Shown: piece by piece, positions 12,501 through 23,807 of the stretch
Position numbering within the stretch: the first letter of the stretch is position 1
How the letters are laid out: each line of letters opens with the position of its first letter
NCBI GenBank assembly: GCA_013397845.1
Contig: VZTG01010069.1
Location: 306,061 to 370,060 of the forward strand
Origin: Melanocharis versteri
Taxonomy: Eukaryota; Chordata; Aves; Passeriformes; Melanocharitidae
Length of the DNA stretch: 64,000 bases
Reading direction: 5' to 3'
Translations under genes and position numbers: made by a program
Notes under the pieces: generated by a model
What the model was told of the DNA's origin: nothing
What the model saw: only the letters and a program-made list of their open reading frames with translations
Database searches by the model: none

Positions 12501-15500
12501 GACCCAGAAAACTCCTTAATGGAGCACCACTAAGTGTAGAGCACCTGTAGATGAAGTGAACAGGCACTTCAGCAACCCCCATTTCAAGGCCTCCGACCTC
12601 CAACATCAGCCATAGATGATCTATCAATCATGCTTGGCAAATTCTTTTGAGAGAATTTAAGGTGATGTAGGCTAATACCCACAAATATGCGATAGCCAGG
12701 AGTGTTCAAGGGGTCCATTAAATTCACTCATCAATGACAGCAGAACATCTGAAGTAATGTTATTGACATATGATTAAAAAAGGAGCAGCTTGTGAGCAAA
12801 GGCATTGCACGTTGTGGTTGGGTTTGTGCTGCTGACAGAAAGCAAAGACAGCTCTGGCCTTGTCCTGGATGTGAGGGATAGTTTCTGTAGAAAGTCAATC
12901 TTGTGTTTATAATGCCCCGTGTTAAGAGGGTACTAAACCCAACCAGCACCGCATCCTCAGCGGCTGCAAAAGGCTTCTCTGTTGGATCTGAACGATCCGT
13001 CTCATTCAGACTTTGTATTGCAGTCTTCGGAGGCAAGGAAGAATAATGTTCCAGTCTTCATCTTTTCCCAAAGCAGTAGGGTTTTCTCCAGGTTGTATTC
13101 TGTTCTCCAGAGAAGACCATAACTTCACTGTAGTCAAAATCAAGCATTAAAAAAAATCTTGCAGAGAAACTATGGAGCTTCATGTGTTCAAACTGTTTTT
13201 TCCCCAAAATACTGACAACCATCAGGAAAAAAACCCCAGCTTTTTGAATCTTTTTATTTCCCATACTTGACATGACTTTTACAGTCCTCAAACAGACTAA
13301 TCTAGTTTACGAAAGATAAGCAGAACCTAAGTCTGCATCCACTGCAGTGCAGTCACATAGTGATCACCTGGAGAGAACGAGTTGGGTGAGCCCAAGTTTG
13401 GTGTCAGGCAGAGCAACAGGAATGAGATGGAAGAGCAGAGTCTGCGCACGCATTTTGGTGTCAGACACCCAGCTGTGCTGGGAACACGTAAGAGTGCTGG
13501 CATTCTCTGCATGTCAGATACAAACCAGATTTTGGCAGAAATTAGAGATGCCACCAAGAGCACACATAACCTCCTCCTCTAAGTGACATACTGAATTTGC
13601 AGACAACCAGGTGTAAACTCCTTCAGCCTCTTGGATATAAAAATTTGCTTTTTGTTTGTGATCTGCATTGAAGCCACATCCTGTGAGAGACAACATCATA
13701 GCCCGCTTCCCCCAAAACCTACAATGAATGATGGCAGAAGCTCAGGGGAAACTTCTGACTTGCTCTAATGGATATTGAGTAACTGATCTTTCCAGAGCTG
13801 TGAGACCATTTAGCAAAACAACCAGATGCAGGGGAATTGTTTGGCATATGACATTTATTCCAGCTGGAGCGGGGGTGACCAGAACAGGCCACATTCATTA
13901 TCCGCAGAGACAAATAGATCCGGAATGAACAGCGCACAACTGTGAGAGAAGTAGAGACATGGCACAGGTACCCTTGGCTTTTGTGCCCGCATGGCTGCCC
14001 TGCTCAAGGGAGACAGCAGCACAAAGGCACGGCTTCCACCTTCTGCTTCCACACCTCAGTCGCCATGGTCTGGCTCCGGCAGCATCAGCACCACCACCTG
14101 CATCTGCTCGAGACTCGGCACCGCCGGCCCAGCACCGCTGTGTGCGGCGCAGCGTGGGGCTCTGCAGCACTGGCACTGGCAGCTGCTCTTCCCAGGCCAC
14201 AGCGTGGTCCAGAGTCCATCGTCCACAGCCATGCCCAGGACTTGATGACCGTGACCCCACCGCCACCTGTGCCCACAGTGCTGCTTGGGACCTGGTGCTA
14301 ACCACATGGCATGGCCACGGTGTATGCAGTGCCAGCTGAAATCCAGTGCCTGTCACAGTGCCACCAAAGCCTTTGGCTGCTGTTCAGTCCACAACCTGGC
14401 GCCCACAGCACCACGGCTCATGCACCTCCAGTGCTCCTTAGGACTGCGGCACAGGCACCTGCTCTTGCACACACACAGGATGACACAGGGTGCAATGCCC
14501 ATGGCATCAGTGCCTGCTGCTTGTCCCTCTGCAGCGCAGTCCCAAGGACCAACGCTCATGGTGCAGATGCCTGCCCCTCACCCTTGCAGTGCTGCAGCAT
14601 TGCTGGCACTGAGGCCAAACACATGCCATCAGCGCCTGCTGCTCACATACTCCCAGGGTCCTCCCACCAGCACCGAGCACACCCCAGGCCCAAGACTCGC
14701 TGCATCTGCCACAGGAATCCCAGCACTTCTTGGGCCTGACGCCCACACGCTGGTCTCTGCAAGCATATTTGGCCCTGTGTAGGGTAAGTGCGGTGCATAA
14801 AAATCCTAGATGGTGCCAAGAATTGCAGCTACTCATTATCTGCGCTGGTTTTTTTTTGGTGTAGATGTCTTGCTAGTTGCACATTTTCCTCATGTTTGGT
14901 AATTTAACAGGTCAAGTTAGTACAGCACACCAGACGTGGGACTTTGATTACCTTCAAGTCCAACAAGCACCACACCTTTTCATGGAAAGCTTTACAGCAG
15001 AGGCACACAGGGTGGATACCTTGTACCAAACTACACTGGAGCATGTCTTGGTGTGCTTCCTAGTGATGCTGTGGAAAGGAAACTGAAGTCGTCTTCCTTT
15101 GACAGGCCAATCCATATCTTTTCCCCTTGCCTGTGGCTGCCCACACAGAGGAGGTGAAGAAGTGAATGTGCTGTGCCCACTGAGGGGTGAGAAGCCAGGA
15201 GAAGCTGGAGGGTACATCAGTGACTGCACAGAGGGGGCTGGCTCCAGGCACTGATAACACAACCACATGGGCAGACAGGACCGTGCAAGAGATGTTTGCT
15301 CTGTCTTGTGTTTCGCTCAAGCCCTCTTTTCCAGTGTCATCGCAGCATTGGAAGCTTTCAACGTCAGAAGAGGCAAGACCCCAAGGTCCTCTGCAGCAGA
15401 GCCCTGGAAACACTGCAGCCCCTTGGCATTCTCTAGATATGCCTCGGCTTCTCCAATCCTTGGAGGCAGGAGCAAACATCAAGTGTATTCTTCCTTCCAA

Positions 15501-18500
15501 GTCTCTCACAGCCTGTGCTGCAAAATCAAATGCTGGGCTGCAGTAATGGCAGCAGACACAAGGTTTCCCTCACGCCTCCCAAGGTGCCAGAGCCAAAAGG
15601 GCTCTCAGAGGTGGAGCAGACACTTTCCTGCTGGAGCATCACTGTTTGTCTGGGGAGGTGGCAGTAGGGAAGAGACACAGACATTTAGCACAGGCCGCTG
15701 GGCTCATGCCCCGAAGGCCTGAATTCCTAGTATAACTCACTGCTTCCAGGTACTTTACCTTCGTGACGGACTGGACCTTGATGAAGCCTTATTCATATTT
15801 CTTCTTTCCACTGCTTTATTAATATCTGTAAAGAATAATCAACCCATCTGTTCAATGCTATGAAACAAAACAAAGATCATCAGCACAATTCAAATGAAAG
15901 CAACTTAAGCTCAACAACATCCAGATGGTGCAAGGAAATCCATTCAGCAGAGAGACATTGTCACTTTGACAATTTTTTATTAAGTTTAGATAGTACAACA
16001 TAATGAAAATTTCATGGATTTCTCTGACTTCAAAATAGGGTGAACAGCTTGGGTGAAGTTTTAACCCTGCATGTTCAGTCCTACATCCAGACTCTTCCTT
16101 CCATAAGAGAACCTCTTTCTTCTGCAGTCTATGAGCGAGCAGAAAGCAACTCATGGACTCTAGGAGAAAAAGCAGAGTCTGAAAACCTCCGAGAAAGGAA
16201 TGATGGCCAGCACAGTCTTAAGTTCACAGCCAGTCCTGTTCAACGGAGCATGCCGATGCCCTTGTTGGAAATAATCCAAGGGTTCTCAAGGGGGCAGGTG
16301 CAACTGCCTTCCAAGGGACTGCTGCAGTGTTAAGGTGCACAGCCCCCACCACTGAGAAACGGATCCGGGAGCCTGGAACACAGGCTCCTAATGAAGTCAA
16401 CATGGTGCGTTCAAAACACCATTGTTAATGTGATGCAAACTGAGGCAACAGATCAGAAATTTGAAAATTGGTTGGCTTCTGAGCATCTCTGTGAAAAACA
16501 CCATGAAGGGAAACACAAAGAAGTAAAATAGCTGAAGAAACAGAATCTTGTCCTCAACCCGCAAAAGTGAGGTTGCCCAGAACTGGCAGAGACCCACACT
16601 GTTCTCAAAGCCTCCCGTGACAGCTGACTGGAGATGAAATAATGCACTGGAGAGGGGTAAGCGCAAACAGAAAAGTGACTTTGGACATTTTACAGAGAAC
16701 CTTTTAAGGAAAAGAACCCAAACCTAGGCCCTATCTGCTCCCCCAGAATCTATCAACAACTAACATTTCTGATGAGTTATTTCCATTAACTACTTTAAAA
16801 GCTCTTGCATGAGACTATAAACATGCCATGATGTCTTTAGGCAGACTCAGTCTTAGTATCTTCTGTAACTTCCCAAACTATCCTTCATTATTTTCAATAT
16901 TAAAATTGTAATTAAGGGATCAGGTCTAATTTTTGTTCTTGATGTCAATCAAGCAGCATGTTGCCTCTCTGTGGGGGCAGAGAAGCAAGTGCAGTCTGAA
17001 CATTAACTGCAACTGCAGCATAACACCACTCACAGGAGCTCAGAGCATCTCCCCAGGATCAAGCACAGCTGCAGGGTCTACTGTTTCAAACTACATCTGA
17101 AGGACATTTATTCTCTAAATAGTTTTACTACAAAATATATGAAAACATTTCTGTGCATTTGTGGAAATACTTGTATAATGCTACACTGGAGTTCAACTGT
17201 CCCAAAACTTTTTACCTTACCATGTTATTAACGATGATATTTAATACTCAGGCTGCATAACTGAAGTAACTGTCCTCCTTGCATTTATTTTTCAGTTGAT
17301 AATTTTTCCCCTTAAAGTCAAGTGTTATCTTTAAGCAAGACACTAGCTGCTTTCTTTGGTTTAAGATTATTTTTATTTTCTGTTTTAAGATGCCATTGAA
17401 GAAGCCTATTATGATCTTTACACTCAGTATCATACATTTCTTTCAAAGAAAAAGGTATTTAAATCTGCACAAAAATATTTTACTAGAAGAAAAAAAACCT
17501 TTGACAGGGATCCTTCTCTTGTGCAAAACGAACACATTTAGTAACATTTTATTTAATGCCAACAGCATTTACAAGTATTTGAACACTGACAAAACCTCAG
17601 GAAAAAAAAGCCCAAATAAAAAGTCTTCTCTCCTGTAGGATTTTGAGATACCAGGGCCACTGTAATCACATAGTGTAACCTTCTGAACAAACACAGGTGA
17701 CAAGAGTTTCTGGAATCACATTCCTATCTCAAGTGCAGCAGTGGCACTGAACTAATGCTTATCTTTTAGCAAAACATCCAATTCCAATTTAAAAGTCTTC
17801 AGAGCACAGAAACCATCACAGGTCCAATAAACTACTCCAGAAGCCAATTACTCTGCTGTCAGAGAAAAGTCTTTATTCACATTTAAGGCATTGTCACAGC
17901 TATGCCTACTACACTAAAGCTCCCTGATCCCCAGGTCTGTCTGTAACACAGAGATCACATCACTCCTTTCTCTTGAGGTTTTTGCTACGGCTCGTTCTTT
18001 AATTCTAAACCTCTGTCAGGTTTTTCCAAGGCTTTTCCAATTCAGCATTATCCTTTTTGAACCAGGCACACCAAAACTGAGCACTCTTCCAGCAGCAAAA
18101 TCCCACAGGTACCAAAACCTCCCAACTTGCACACCTGTGTTTTGCACAGCCAAGGATGATGACTAAAGCACTCTGGCTGGGTGCAGACCTTCCCTGGCAA
18201 CTTCACTTAAAGCTTCGGTCTGTCTGCATCCAGGATAGGAAGTCCAGGTCCTTCCACCATAAGTGACTCAATCTTCATTATTTCATCCTTTTTTTAAAAC
18301 ATGTTTTTCTCTCCAAGTCACTTATAAAAGCCCTGTATGGCTGGGACTCAGTTTTTCTAGACCACCACTCAAAGCACTGAGAAATTCCATCTATGTTACA
18401 TCTATTCCACTCTAGATTCACTTGAAATCCATTTAACTCTGTTGTTTTTAACTGCTCTTGTTTCTTATCAAATCAAACACCTTACAGCAATCTGTACATT

Positions 18501-20540
18501 AACACTGCTGCTTCCAGCCCTAGAGCTTGCAGTACCATAAGAGTGACTAAGGCAGGACTTATTTTGATGGACATTAATCAATTGCCTTCTCATCAGTGCC
18601 AGGTGAAAGAATCCCTTTGTTCCCAGGTGCTGATGCCAGGCTCATCCCGTTTGCCCTGCCTTTCGGCTCACCAGCAGCACTCTACCAGCTCCCTGGAAAC
18701 TCCCTAGTTTTCCAAGGCTTGTGGAAAAACACCAGTAACAGACTAGGCAGGTCAGTAGTTCACTGAGCCTCACTGATGTTAATTCTTTTGAGAGATCTAG
18801 TTTTGGTAGCTGCAATTTTACCTTTTTGGTTTTGCTACTGAAACGGAAATTACATTAAACACACCTCCTGCCTCTTCAAAAACAGACAGCAGAAACATTA
18901 ACTGGTCTTCTCACTTAGAAATTTTATCATTGCCAGTCAGTTACCCTTAGCTTCTAAAACAGCCAAAGTTGTTCCTATTTAAGCCTCTACACTTGGATAA
19001 TGCTGGACATAATTTCATCTTGTATCCTTCTACCCTCCTTGTCTATCTGCCTTCATTTCCATCTTCAGGCTCCTATTTGTTACTGTACATACACCTTCCC
19101 ACAGGTTACTATTTATTCCTCCTGTCATTCTTTTTTAAGTCAAACTGTTTTTCTCCAAATTATTATAGGCTTACTTCGAAAGTAATTTTTTCCTTGCATT
19201 TAAAAGATTACTTGTGGATTTCTAACCCTTCATTTCTGTTTAAGTCTGCTCCCAGCACATTTAGCAGAATTATCTTCATCTTTATGAAAATATCCTTTTT
19301 AAAGCACCCAGTATTTATAGCACTGCTTAAAGGCTGGCTCCACTTGTGCAAAAATCCCAGCTAAGTTTACTTAGCCAACCAGCCGCTAAGTGCTGTGACC
19401 AATTCCTTCCAGCACGTCAAGATGAAGCCCAGTTTTGGTTTACAAACGTTATTAAACTCGGTGCTGGAGGTTTCAGCAATCCCTTTCCAGGGCTTACTTG
19501 TTGCACAGTTTCTTACACAGGCTAACAGAGCTTTCCAAATACTAAAACATAAAAATTCAGGCTGAGACCCAGGCAGCAAGGCGAACCACACTGCAGGTGA
19601 AGCACACAGCAGGAACTCAGGAGGCAAATACATACTGAGTAAGGTGATTGAGGCTAAGGCCAGACAAGTGTCATATTGTGACCTTTCCAGAGGGCTTTAA
19701 AACAACAGCACTCTTTCTCCCGAACGCATGCTGGGGTCAGGAGAGCGCGGAGCAGTTTTCCTTACCTAATCTATACCCTTTATAAAGGCGACCCTTCTCA
19801 CCGTCCAGAGCGGCCTGGACATCTTCTAGACGGTCATACTGCACGAACCCATAGCCATGGTACATGCTGAGGGCTGCAAGAGTTAACAGCAGGGCAAGAC
19901 CGGTTACAACCACGGACAGTGCTGACCCACACCCGGCCATCGCTAACCCCACCAGCTGCACTCTACCCAGAAACCACTATGCAAGCTTCCTGGGAAAATC
20001 AAATCCACCAGGATCAAAAAGCAGAGCTCAAAGACTCTGATAAAGTTCCTTCTGACAAGGCAGTGACCAAAATACAGCCCACGAAGTGACCAAGATTAGA
20101 TTAAGAGGCTATGGAGTCACTTGAAAGAGTATTGTGACATCATACTGCGACCCTAAAAGCTAAAACATAGCTGATATATTTGCATTACGTTTGAGCTGTA
20201 CTGAAGGAATCACTTTTCCAGAGAAAATGGAGGCAGAAAAAATTATCATTAAAAGGTCACTATTTAGGAACAACATTGGTCACTCCTCTCATCACCATCA
20301 AATAGCATTTGACAAGCATGAAGCAATATTTCTCACTGAAATCCCTGCCACAAAAAGGCATAAGATAATATACTAACCCCTGATTTTGCCATATTTTGAA
20401 AATATCTCTTCCATTTCTTCACGAGTCATGTGGTCTGTGGGCAAATTGCCGACAAAAAGTCTTCTCTCTAAATCCTGAGGATTGGTGCTGTTAGTGAAGT
20501 CGCTCTGTTTGATGCTATTGCTCTTGCGTCCTCGAGCCAT
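5844..20540 (-). CDS. NCOA5: Nuclear receptor coactivator 5, RRM-containing form
   Basis: Coding join (minus): 20540-20378, 19873-19766, 15825-15759, 12293-11934, 11682-11591, 11473-11347, 9364-9165, 7234-6911, 6502-5844; 2100 nt, 699 residues plus TAG. All introns are GT-AG and every phase matches. NCOA5 is a nuclear AF-2-independent coactivator/corepressor that binds oestrogen receptor and other nuclear receptors. Visible order: RRM about 27-95 (RNP2 LFVGNL 28-33, RNP1 HGYGFVQY 60-67); Ser/Arg linker 98-113; Arg-Asp repeats 125-232; charged helix 264-285; anticodon-binding-like fold about 295-372; LLNLL nuclear-receptor box 442-446; poly-Ala and Gln/Pro-rich tail ending YQRHY. The mammalian start corresponds to Met101 (MNKASS here), so the RRM is an N-terminal extension. 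Gene identity is very secure from the C-terminal two thirds; the RRM exons are secure by phase and motif, but whether one transcript carries all exons needs RNA data. Confidence 0.93.
6911..7234 (-). CDS. NCOA5: NCOA5 coding exon 8, helical region and LxxLL box
   Basis: Residues 374-480, with acceptor tttgtgcag and donor G|GTAAGT. It carries HRNMPQADAMVLVARNYERY, a charged REKEREEIARQAAK helix, and LLNLLADNRY. LLNLL fits the LxxLL nuclear-receptor box exactly (residues 442-446). The first glutamate codon is split across the preceding intron (G|AG), and the last G pairs with CA of the next exon. Confidence 0.93.
9165..9364 (-). CDS. NCOA5: NCOA5 coding exon 7, anticodon-binding-like domain
   Basis: Residues 307-372: EYAESVGRKVRDLGMVVDLI through GGSPFAIVITQQHQVHRSC to FGTPQ. 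The acceptor is tttgtggtag and the donor CAAG|GTACTA. This alternating strand/helix segment is the core of the class II tRNA-synthetase anticodon-binding-like fold reported for NCOA5; there it is thought to be a binding platform, not an enzyme. Confidence 0.93.
11347..11473 (-). CDS. NCOA5: NCOA5 coding exon 6
   Basis: Residues 265-305: RLKREERRREELYRQYYEEI followed by KRRFDAERPVDCSVIVVNKQ and T. The acceptor is ctcgtttcag and the donor ACAAA|GTAAGA, which gives a split Lys codon. It encodes a strongly charged helix leading into the first beta strand of the anticodon-binding-like domain. Confidence 0.92.
11591..11682 (-). CDS. NCOA5: NCOA5 coding exon 5
   Basis: Residues 234-263: RDESYDRYLRLEDYYRRKDD then SYYDRYKEPE. 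The acceptor is acgttgtag and the donor GAGG|GTGAGT. Compared with the mammalian protein as I remember it, about 20 residues (a Gly/Pro/Ser-rich insert before the RLKREE helix) are absent at this exon end. The splice junction is clean and no alternative downstream frame restores that insert. Confidence 0.9.
11934..12293 (-). CDS. NCOA5: NCOA5 coding exon 4, Arg-Asp dipeptide repeats
   Basis: Residues 114-232. The exon begins EQYAYGDGRDARRDRSPLRG and then runs through about 20 RD dipeptides in the pattern RDxRDx, with x being Pro, Leu, Ile, Val, Met, Ala or His. It is broken by REPLYDRYREPRDM and ends RDPLYR. The DNA is a degenerate 9/18-bp tandem repeat, which makes the exon prone to length change. 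RD/RE-rich tracts are found in several RNA-processing factors. The acceptor is tgttttcctcag and the donor TACAG|GTAAAC. Confidence 0.92.
12294..15758 (-). other. NCOA5: NCOA5 intron between coding exons 3 and 4
   Basis: This 3.5 kb intron is AT-leaning except for an abrupt GC-rich segment at about 13940-14790. That segment is full of CAGTGCC/GGCAC/TGCTGC words and open in several frames on both strands; no protein similarity is recognised in any frame. Confidence 0.6.
13940..14790. repeat. Degenerate GC-rich repeat block in an NCOA5 intron
   Basis: Words such as CATGGCATCAGTGCCTGCTGCT (14502-14523, in short form ATCAGTGCCTGCTGCT) recur almost exactly at 14626-14647, 124 bp away, and CAGTGCC and GCACTG variants recur throughout. 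The block has sharp edges against AT-rich intron on both sides. It looks like a decayed minisatellite; a processed insertion cannot be excluded. Confidence 0.35.
15759..15825 (-). CDS. NCOA5: NCOA5 coding exon 3, linker after the RRM
   Basis: Residues 92-112, INKAVERRNMNKASSRSSPS then R. The acceptor is tattctttacag and the donor CGAAG|GTAAAG. The Met at residue 101 aligns with the initiator of the mammalian protein, so this exon joins the RRM to the classical NCOA5 sequence. GAT formed across the junction gives the LDINKA motif that closes RALY/HNRNPC-type RRMs. Confidence 0.88.
15826..19765 (-). other. NCOA5: NCOA5 intron between coding exons 2 and 3
   Basis: The largest intron, 3.9 kb and AT-rich. 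The part at about 17650-18800 reads like an old, decayed interspersed element (vague resemblance to CR1/L3-type LINE 3' sequence), but no frame or motif is strong enough to name it. Nothing else is recognised. Confidence 0.5.
19766..19873 (-). CDS. NCOA5: NCOA5 coding exon 2, second half of the RRM
   Basis: Residues 56-90: LSMYHGYGFVQYDRLEDVQA continuing ALDGEKGRLYKGYRL. RNP1 reads HGYGFVQY, with the usual K/R at position 1 replaced by His and all aromatic RNA-contact positions kept. The acceptor is ttaactcttgcag and the donor TTAG|GTAAGG. Both junction phases (1 and 1) agree with the neighbouring exons. Confidence 0.9.
19874..20377 (-). other. NCOA5: NCOA5 intron splitting the RRM
   Basis: A 504-bp intron interrupts the RRM between residue 54 and residue 56, in phase 1. 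No other feature is seen. Confidence 0.7.
20378..20540 (-). CDS. NCOA5: NCOA5 coding exon 1, start codon and first half of the RRM
   Basis: Residues 1-54, beginning MARGRKSNSIKQSDFTNSTN; RNP2 is LFVGNL at 28-33 and the exon ends FSKYGKIR. The ATG context is AGCAAAATGG (A at -3, G at +4), a good Kozak match. Upstream in the transcript lies a 12-base T-run, then gcgaag|, a credible acceptor giving about 24 nt of 5' UTR in this exon (20541-20564). The donor is ATCAGGG|GTTAGT. Confidence 0.88.
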
Positions 20541-20564
20541 TTTGCTTTCGTTCCAAATCCAACT

Positions 20565-23500
20565 CTTCGCAAAAAAAAAAAATGGCCATGCATATAATTT
20601 CAATCCATGACATTAAAATTAAACTGGAACAAGATTAAACTTAACAGCTTTGCGGACTAGAAGCCAACTGGGTCTGCTTGACGCAAACTTCACTCCAGAG
20701 AAATCTTAATACGAGGGACACAGAGGTCAGGAAAAAACACTCACTGCAGCATTCTGGTTGAGCTTTTCTGTAATACTGAAAGGTAGTAACCCTAATTATT
20801 CTGCAGATAGGTTTTAATGGTTTAACTCCAAACTAAGATACAAATAAAACTAATTTTCCACTAAAACGCCTTAACTTTAAGCTTTTCAACACACCCATTG
20901 TTGTCACATCTAGTTCTTCAATCCACTGATAAGAAGTATTGAAATTTATGCAATATTTTAATAAGCGGAAAGGAAACACTCATTGCAACATTGCATAACA
21001 GCACCCAAATATTCCAGCAGGGCTTGGAACGAGGAATCAGGAAATACTGCCGAAATACTCCTAAGTGACCACACCTGGATCACTTCACTACATGTGAAAT
21101 CTCAGCTTTCCAATCCCAGAAAGCACAGTTTCTCATCTGCATCTCTATTAGACAGCATTCCCTTGTCCCCATGGAGATGTCAGCTCCCACAGCAGGCGGG
21201 TCCATAGCTGGGAATTTAACCACCCCCAGGTAAATGCTGCACCCTTCCTCACCTCCCCCATGCAGCAAAAGCACATTCCCTTAGCCCACACCCCTGCACA
21301 CAGCTGGAGCAGTCAGCAACATTCACTGCACAAACTCACCCAAACAAACAAAAAAAAACCCACCCCAGCAAAAAAAAAAAAAAACAAAACAAAAAACCAA
21401 AACACAACAAACACTGCCAAGGCTAACAAAAAACACCATCCCCAGGATTCAGACTTTCTGGTTTAAAATTCACCATTAGATAAAGCTTAAAGAAATTAAT
21501 AACACTGAAACTTTCAAAGTGAACTTAGAAGTTTGAAAATTATTTAATAAAGTTGTTCTGCTTCCTAAACATTCATCTACAGGAATGCAGGATGGGATTT
21601 TCTGTTTGTAACATGCAAGAAGCCTGGAAAAAGAAAGATGATGAAACTGAGTGTATCAACAGAAACGTCTCTTTTTAATCATGCAATGCCTACAACCAAC
21701 ATACTCCCTACTCTAGTACCCTAGAGTAAATACAATTTAAAAGCCATCTCTAAACAATCAAATGTCAAAAAATAGAAGACGGATCTATATAAATACTTTT
21801 ACAACACTTAACTGGCATGAAAAATACACCTACTCCAGATTTGAGACATAAAATGTATTTATTTATCCTTTAAAGATCCATCAACTTCACATTTGTATCA
21901 CTCTTCCCCCTTTTTAGGGAACCCTGCAGAGATGGGAGGCAGAGAACACTCCCCTGTCTAATTAACTTTTTAAAATTAACTGCCAGAACCGGGGTGAGGA
22001 AAAAAACTCAACACCCAAACCAAAATCCAACAAAGTTAATCTCTTCTATCATATTTGTCCTAATCCCCCTGCAAGTTTGTCCACACACATACACAGAGTT
22101 TTATCTTCCCCATGAGAAGTACCAAACCCCATTTTTTTACATGGAAGCACTGGACTTCTATTCCACTCCTGCAGCTCAAGTTCTCTTCAGCTGAGGGTAG
22201 AGAAGCTTTCAAAATTCCCTCAAAATGATTAAGTGGCAATAAAACATGGAAGGCACCATCTAGCCCAAGTTCCCATTCAGAGCAGGATGCAGTGCACAGG
22301 CACACACAGCAAACAGGTGTCAAACAGGCCTGTAACTGCTGGCAGGACAGCTCACTTCCAATATAAAAATCTGTTTTGTTTTCCTTAGAGGTAGGGATAG
22401 CAGGAGGTGTCTGAGGAAGAGGCTGCAAGAACTTTCCACATTAAGAAAAACAGAGAGCTGTTTTCCCACCTCAAAACAATCAGTAAATCCCAAACACTTA
22501 GATGAGCTACCCCAGAACTCTCATCTAAGATAATTCACTGCATCTTACCATTTTCCACTCGGCAGATTACATAGTTAAGGGCCATTTAGTGATCGTAACA
22601 CCAGAATAAATGAATGTTGTCCCACCCCTGGGCACGCTACATCAGGTGAACACCTAATTCCCAAATTAAGTCTTGTTGTACGTATGCAAGAGAGGCACCG
22701 GTACAGTTTAAAGGTGCCAATTCCCCGTGCAGTAACTGTGGGTCCTACGACGGGACAGCCCACGGCACGTCATGAGCCAACAAATCCTCCGGAAATTAAT
22801 TAAAGCCACATCTCTCTAAAAATCTTGTATTTAAAACCAGAGTTATTTATTAATAGCGCTACAGCTTCAGGAAGCAAGACTCTGAAGGAATGGGATATTG
22901 AAACTAATTTGCCACAAGCGAAACACGACACAAGTTTCCAAGAAGTTCGGGGGCAAAGCAGAAACAGCCGGCATCGAGAGCAGAAGAACAGCCAGCAGGG
23001 AAGGCAGAGGTGCGAGGAGCAAGGAGCTTCCCTCGGAGCAGACCCGCGCTCTCCCAGAAGCGGGAGGCCCGCCCGGGGCAGCGCTGGCACGGCCCGTCCC
23101 GGCCCCCCGCACCTGGGCAGACGCGGTGCCGCCCACACGGCAACCCGAAGAGCGCCTCCGCCTTCCTCCCGCCGTCACAACGCGCCCCGCGCTGCCCGTG
23201 CCCCGGGTCCCCGCTCACCCCGGGCCCGCCGCAGCTCCTGGGGCAGCGGGGAGGGACCCCCGGCCGGGAGCTCCACCGGCGGCCTCCGCTCCTACCCGTG
23301 CCTCCCCCACCTCCGCCCGGGCCTGGGCGCTGCCAGCGCCGCTCAACCCGCGCATCGGCTACTCCTGCGGTGCGGAGCAGCCCCACCGAGCCCCATCGAA
23401 TCCCGGTGCTCCCGCACCGCCCGGACGCGAGGCGGAGGCGCGGCCCGCCCGCAGGCCGCGAGGCACGCCCGGCTCGGCCCCAGCCGAGGGCCGGGAGGGA

Positions 23501-23581
23501 CCAGGCCCTCCACAGGGCTCGCTGCCGTAAGTCTCGCGCTCGGGCGCTCCGCGTACCGGGGCCGCGGACCCGCAGACTCAC
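20565..23581 (-). other. NCOA5: Presumed NCOA5 first intron
   Basis: This AT-rich DNA lies between the start-codon exon and the CpG island. It holds an A-rich low-complexity tract at 21350-21420 and the left half of the CpG island from about 22960. I find no exon. It is called an intron because a good minus-strand donor sits at 23576-23581. Confidence 0.5.
21350..21420. repeat. A-rich low-complexity tract
   Basis: Runs of 8 to 14 A separated by C-containing words (CAAAACA, CCAAAACACAACAA). It is simple A/C-rich sequence and could be the tail of a retrotransposed copy, but no source sequence is visible beside it. Confidence 0.6.
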
Positions 23582-23807
23582 CGCCAGTCCCGGCCCAGAC
23601 CCGGTGCCCCGTCAGGCCGCCGCCGCCAGGACAAAGGCGCCACCCGCCGCTACCGCACGGCGTCGTCGCAAAGAGGAGGGGGGCGCAGTCGCAAAGAGGA
23701 GGGGGGAGCACCGTCGCTATGGCGACGTACCGCACTTTACGACGCGGCAGCGTACCGCCATGCCTGCCGAGGCAAAGGCAACTTGCCCCGGCTCCCGGCA
23801 TGCCCCG
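22960..23807 (-). promoter_or_regulatory. NCOA5: NCOA5 CpG-island promoter
   Basis: GC content and CpG density rise sharply from about 22960 and stay high up to the assembly gap. No TATA box is visible. On the minus strand the right part contains CATGGCGG (YY1-like), two copies of a C-rich/TTTGCGAC element (23665-23706) and then a splice donor. This is the usual architecture of a housekeeping TATA-less promoter. The exact start site cannot be fixed, and part of the island may be missing in the gap. Confidence 0.6.
23582..23760 (-). other. NCOA5: Predicted NCOA5 non-coding first exon
   Basis: The minus-strand donor CTGGCG|GTGAGTCTGC at 23581/23582 is near consensus and would join to the acceptor at about 20564 to form the 5' UTR. 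The upper boundary (start site) is a guess. Alternative minus-strand donors such as GGGGTGAGCG near 23212 exist. Confidence 0.35.

Noticed and set aside
17650..18800. A named transposable element in the large NCOA5 intron
   Set aside because: Only vague resemblance to LINE 3' sequence; no frame or terminal motif to support a family name.
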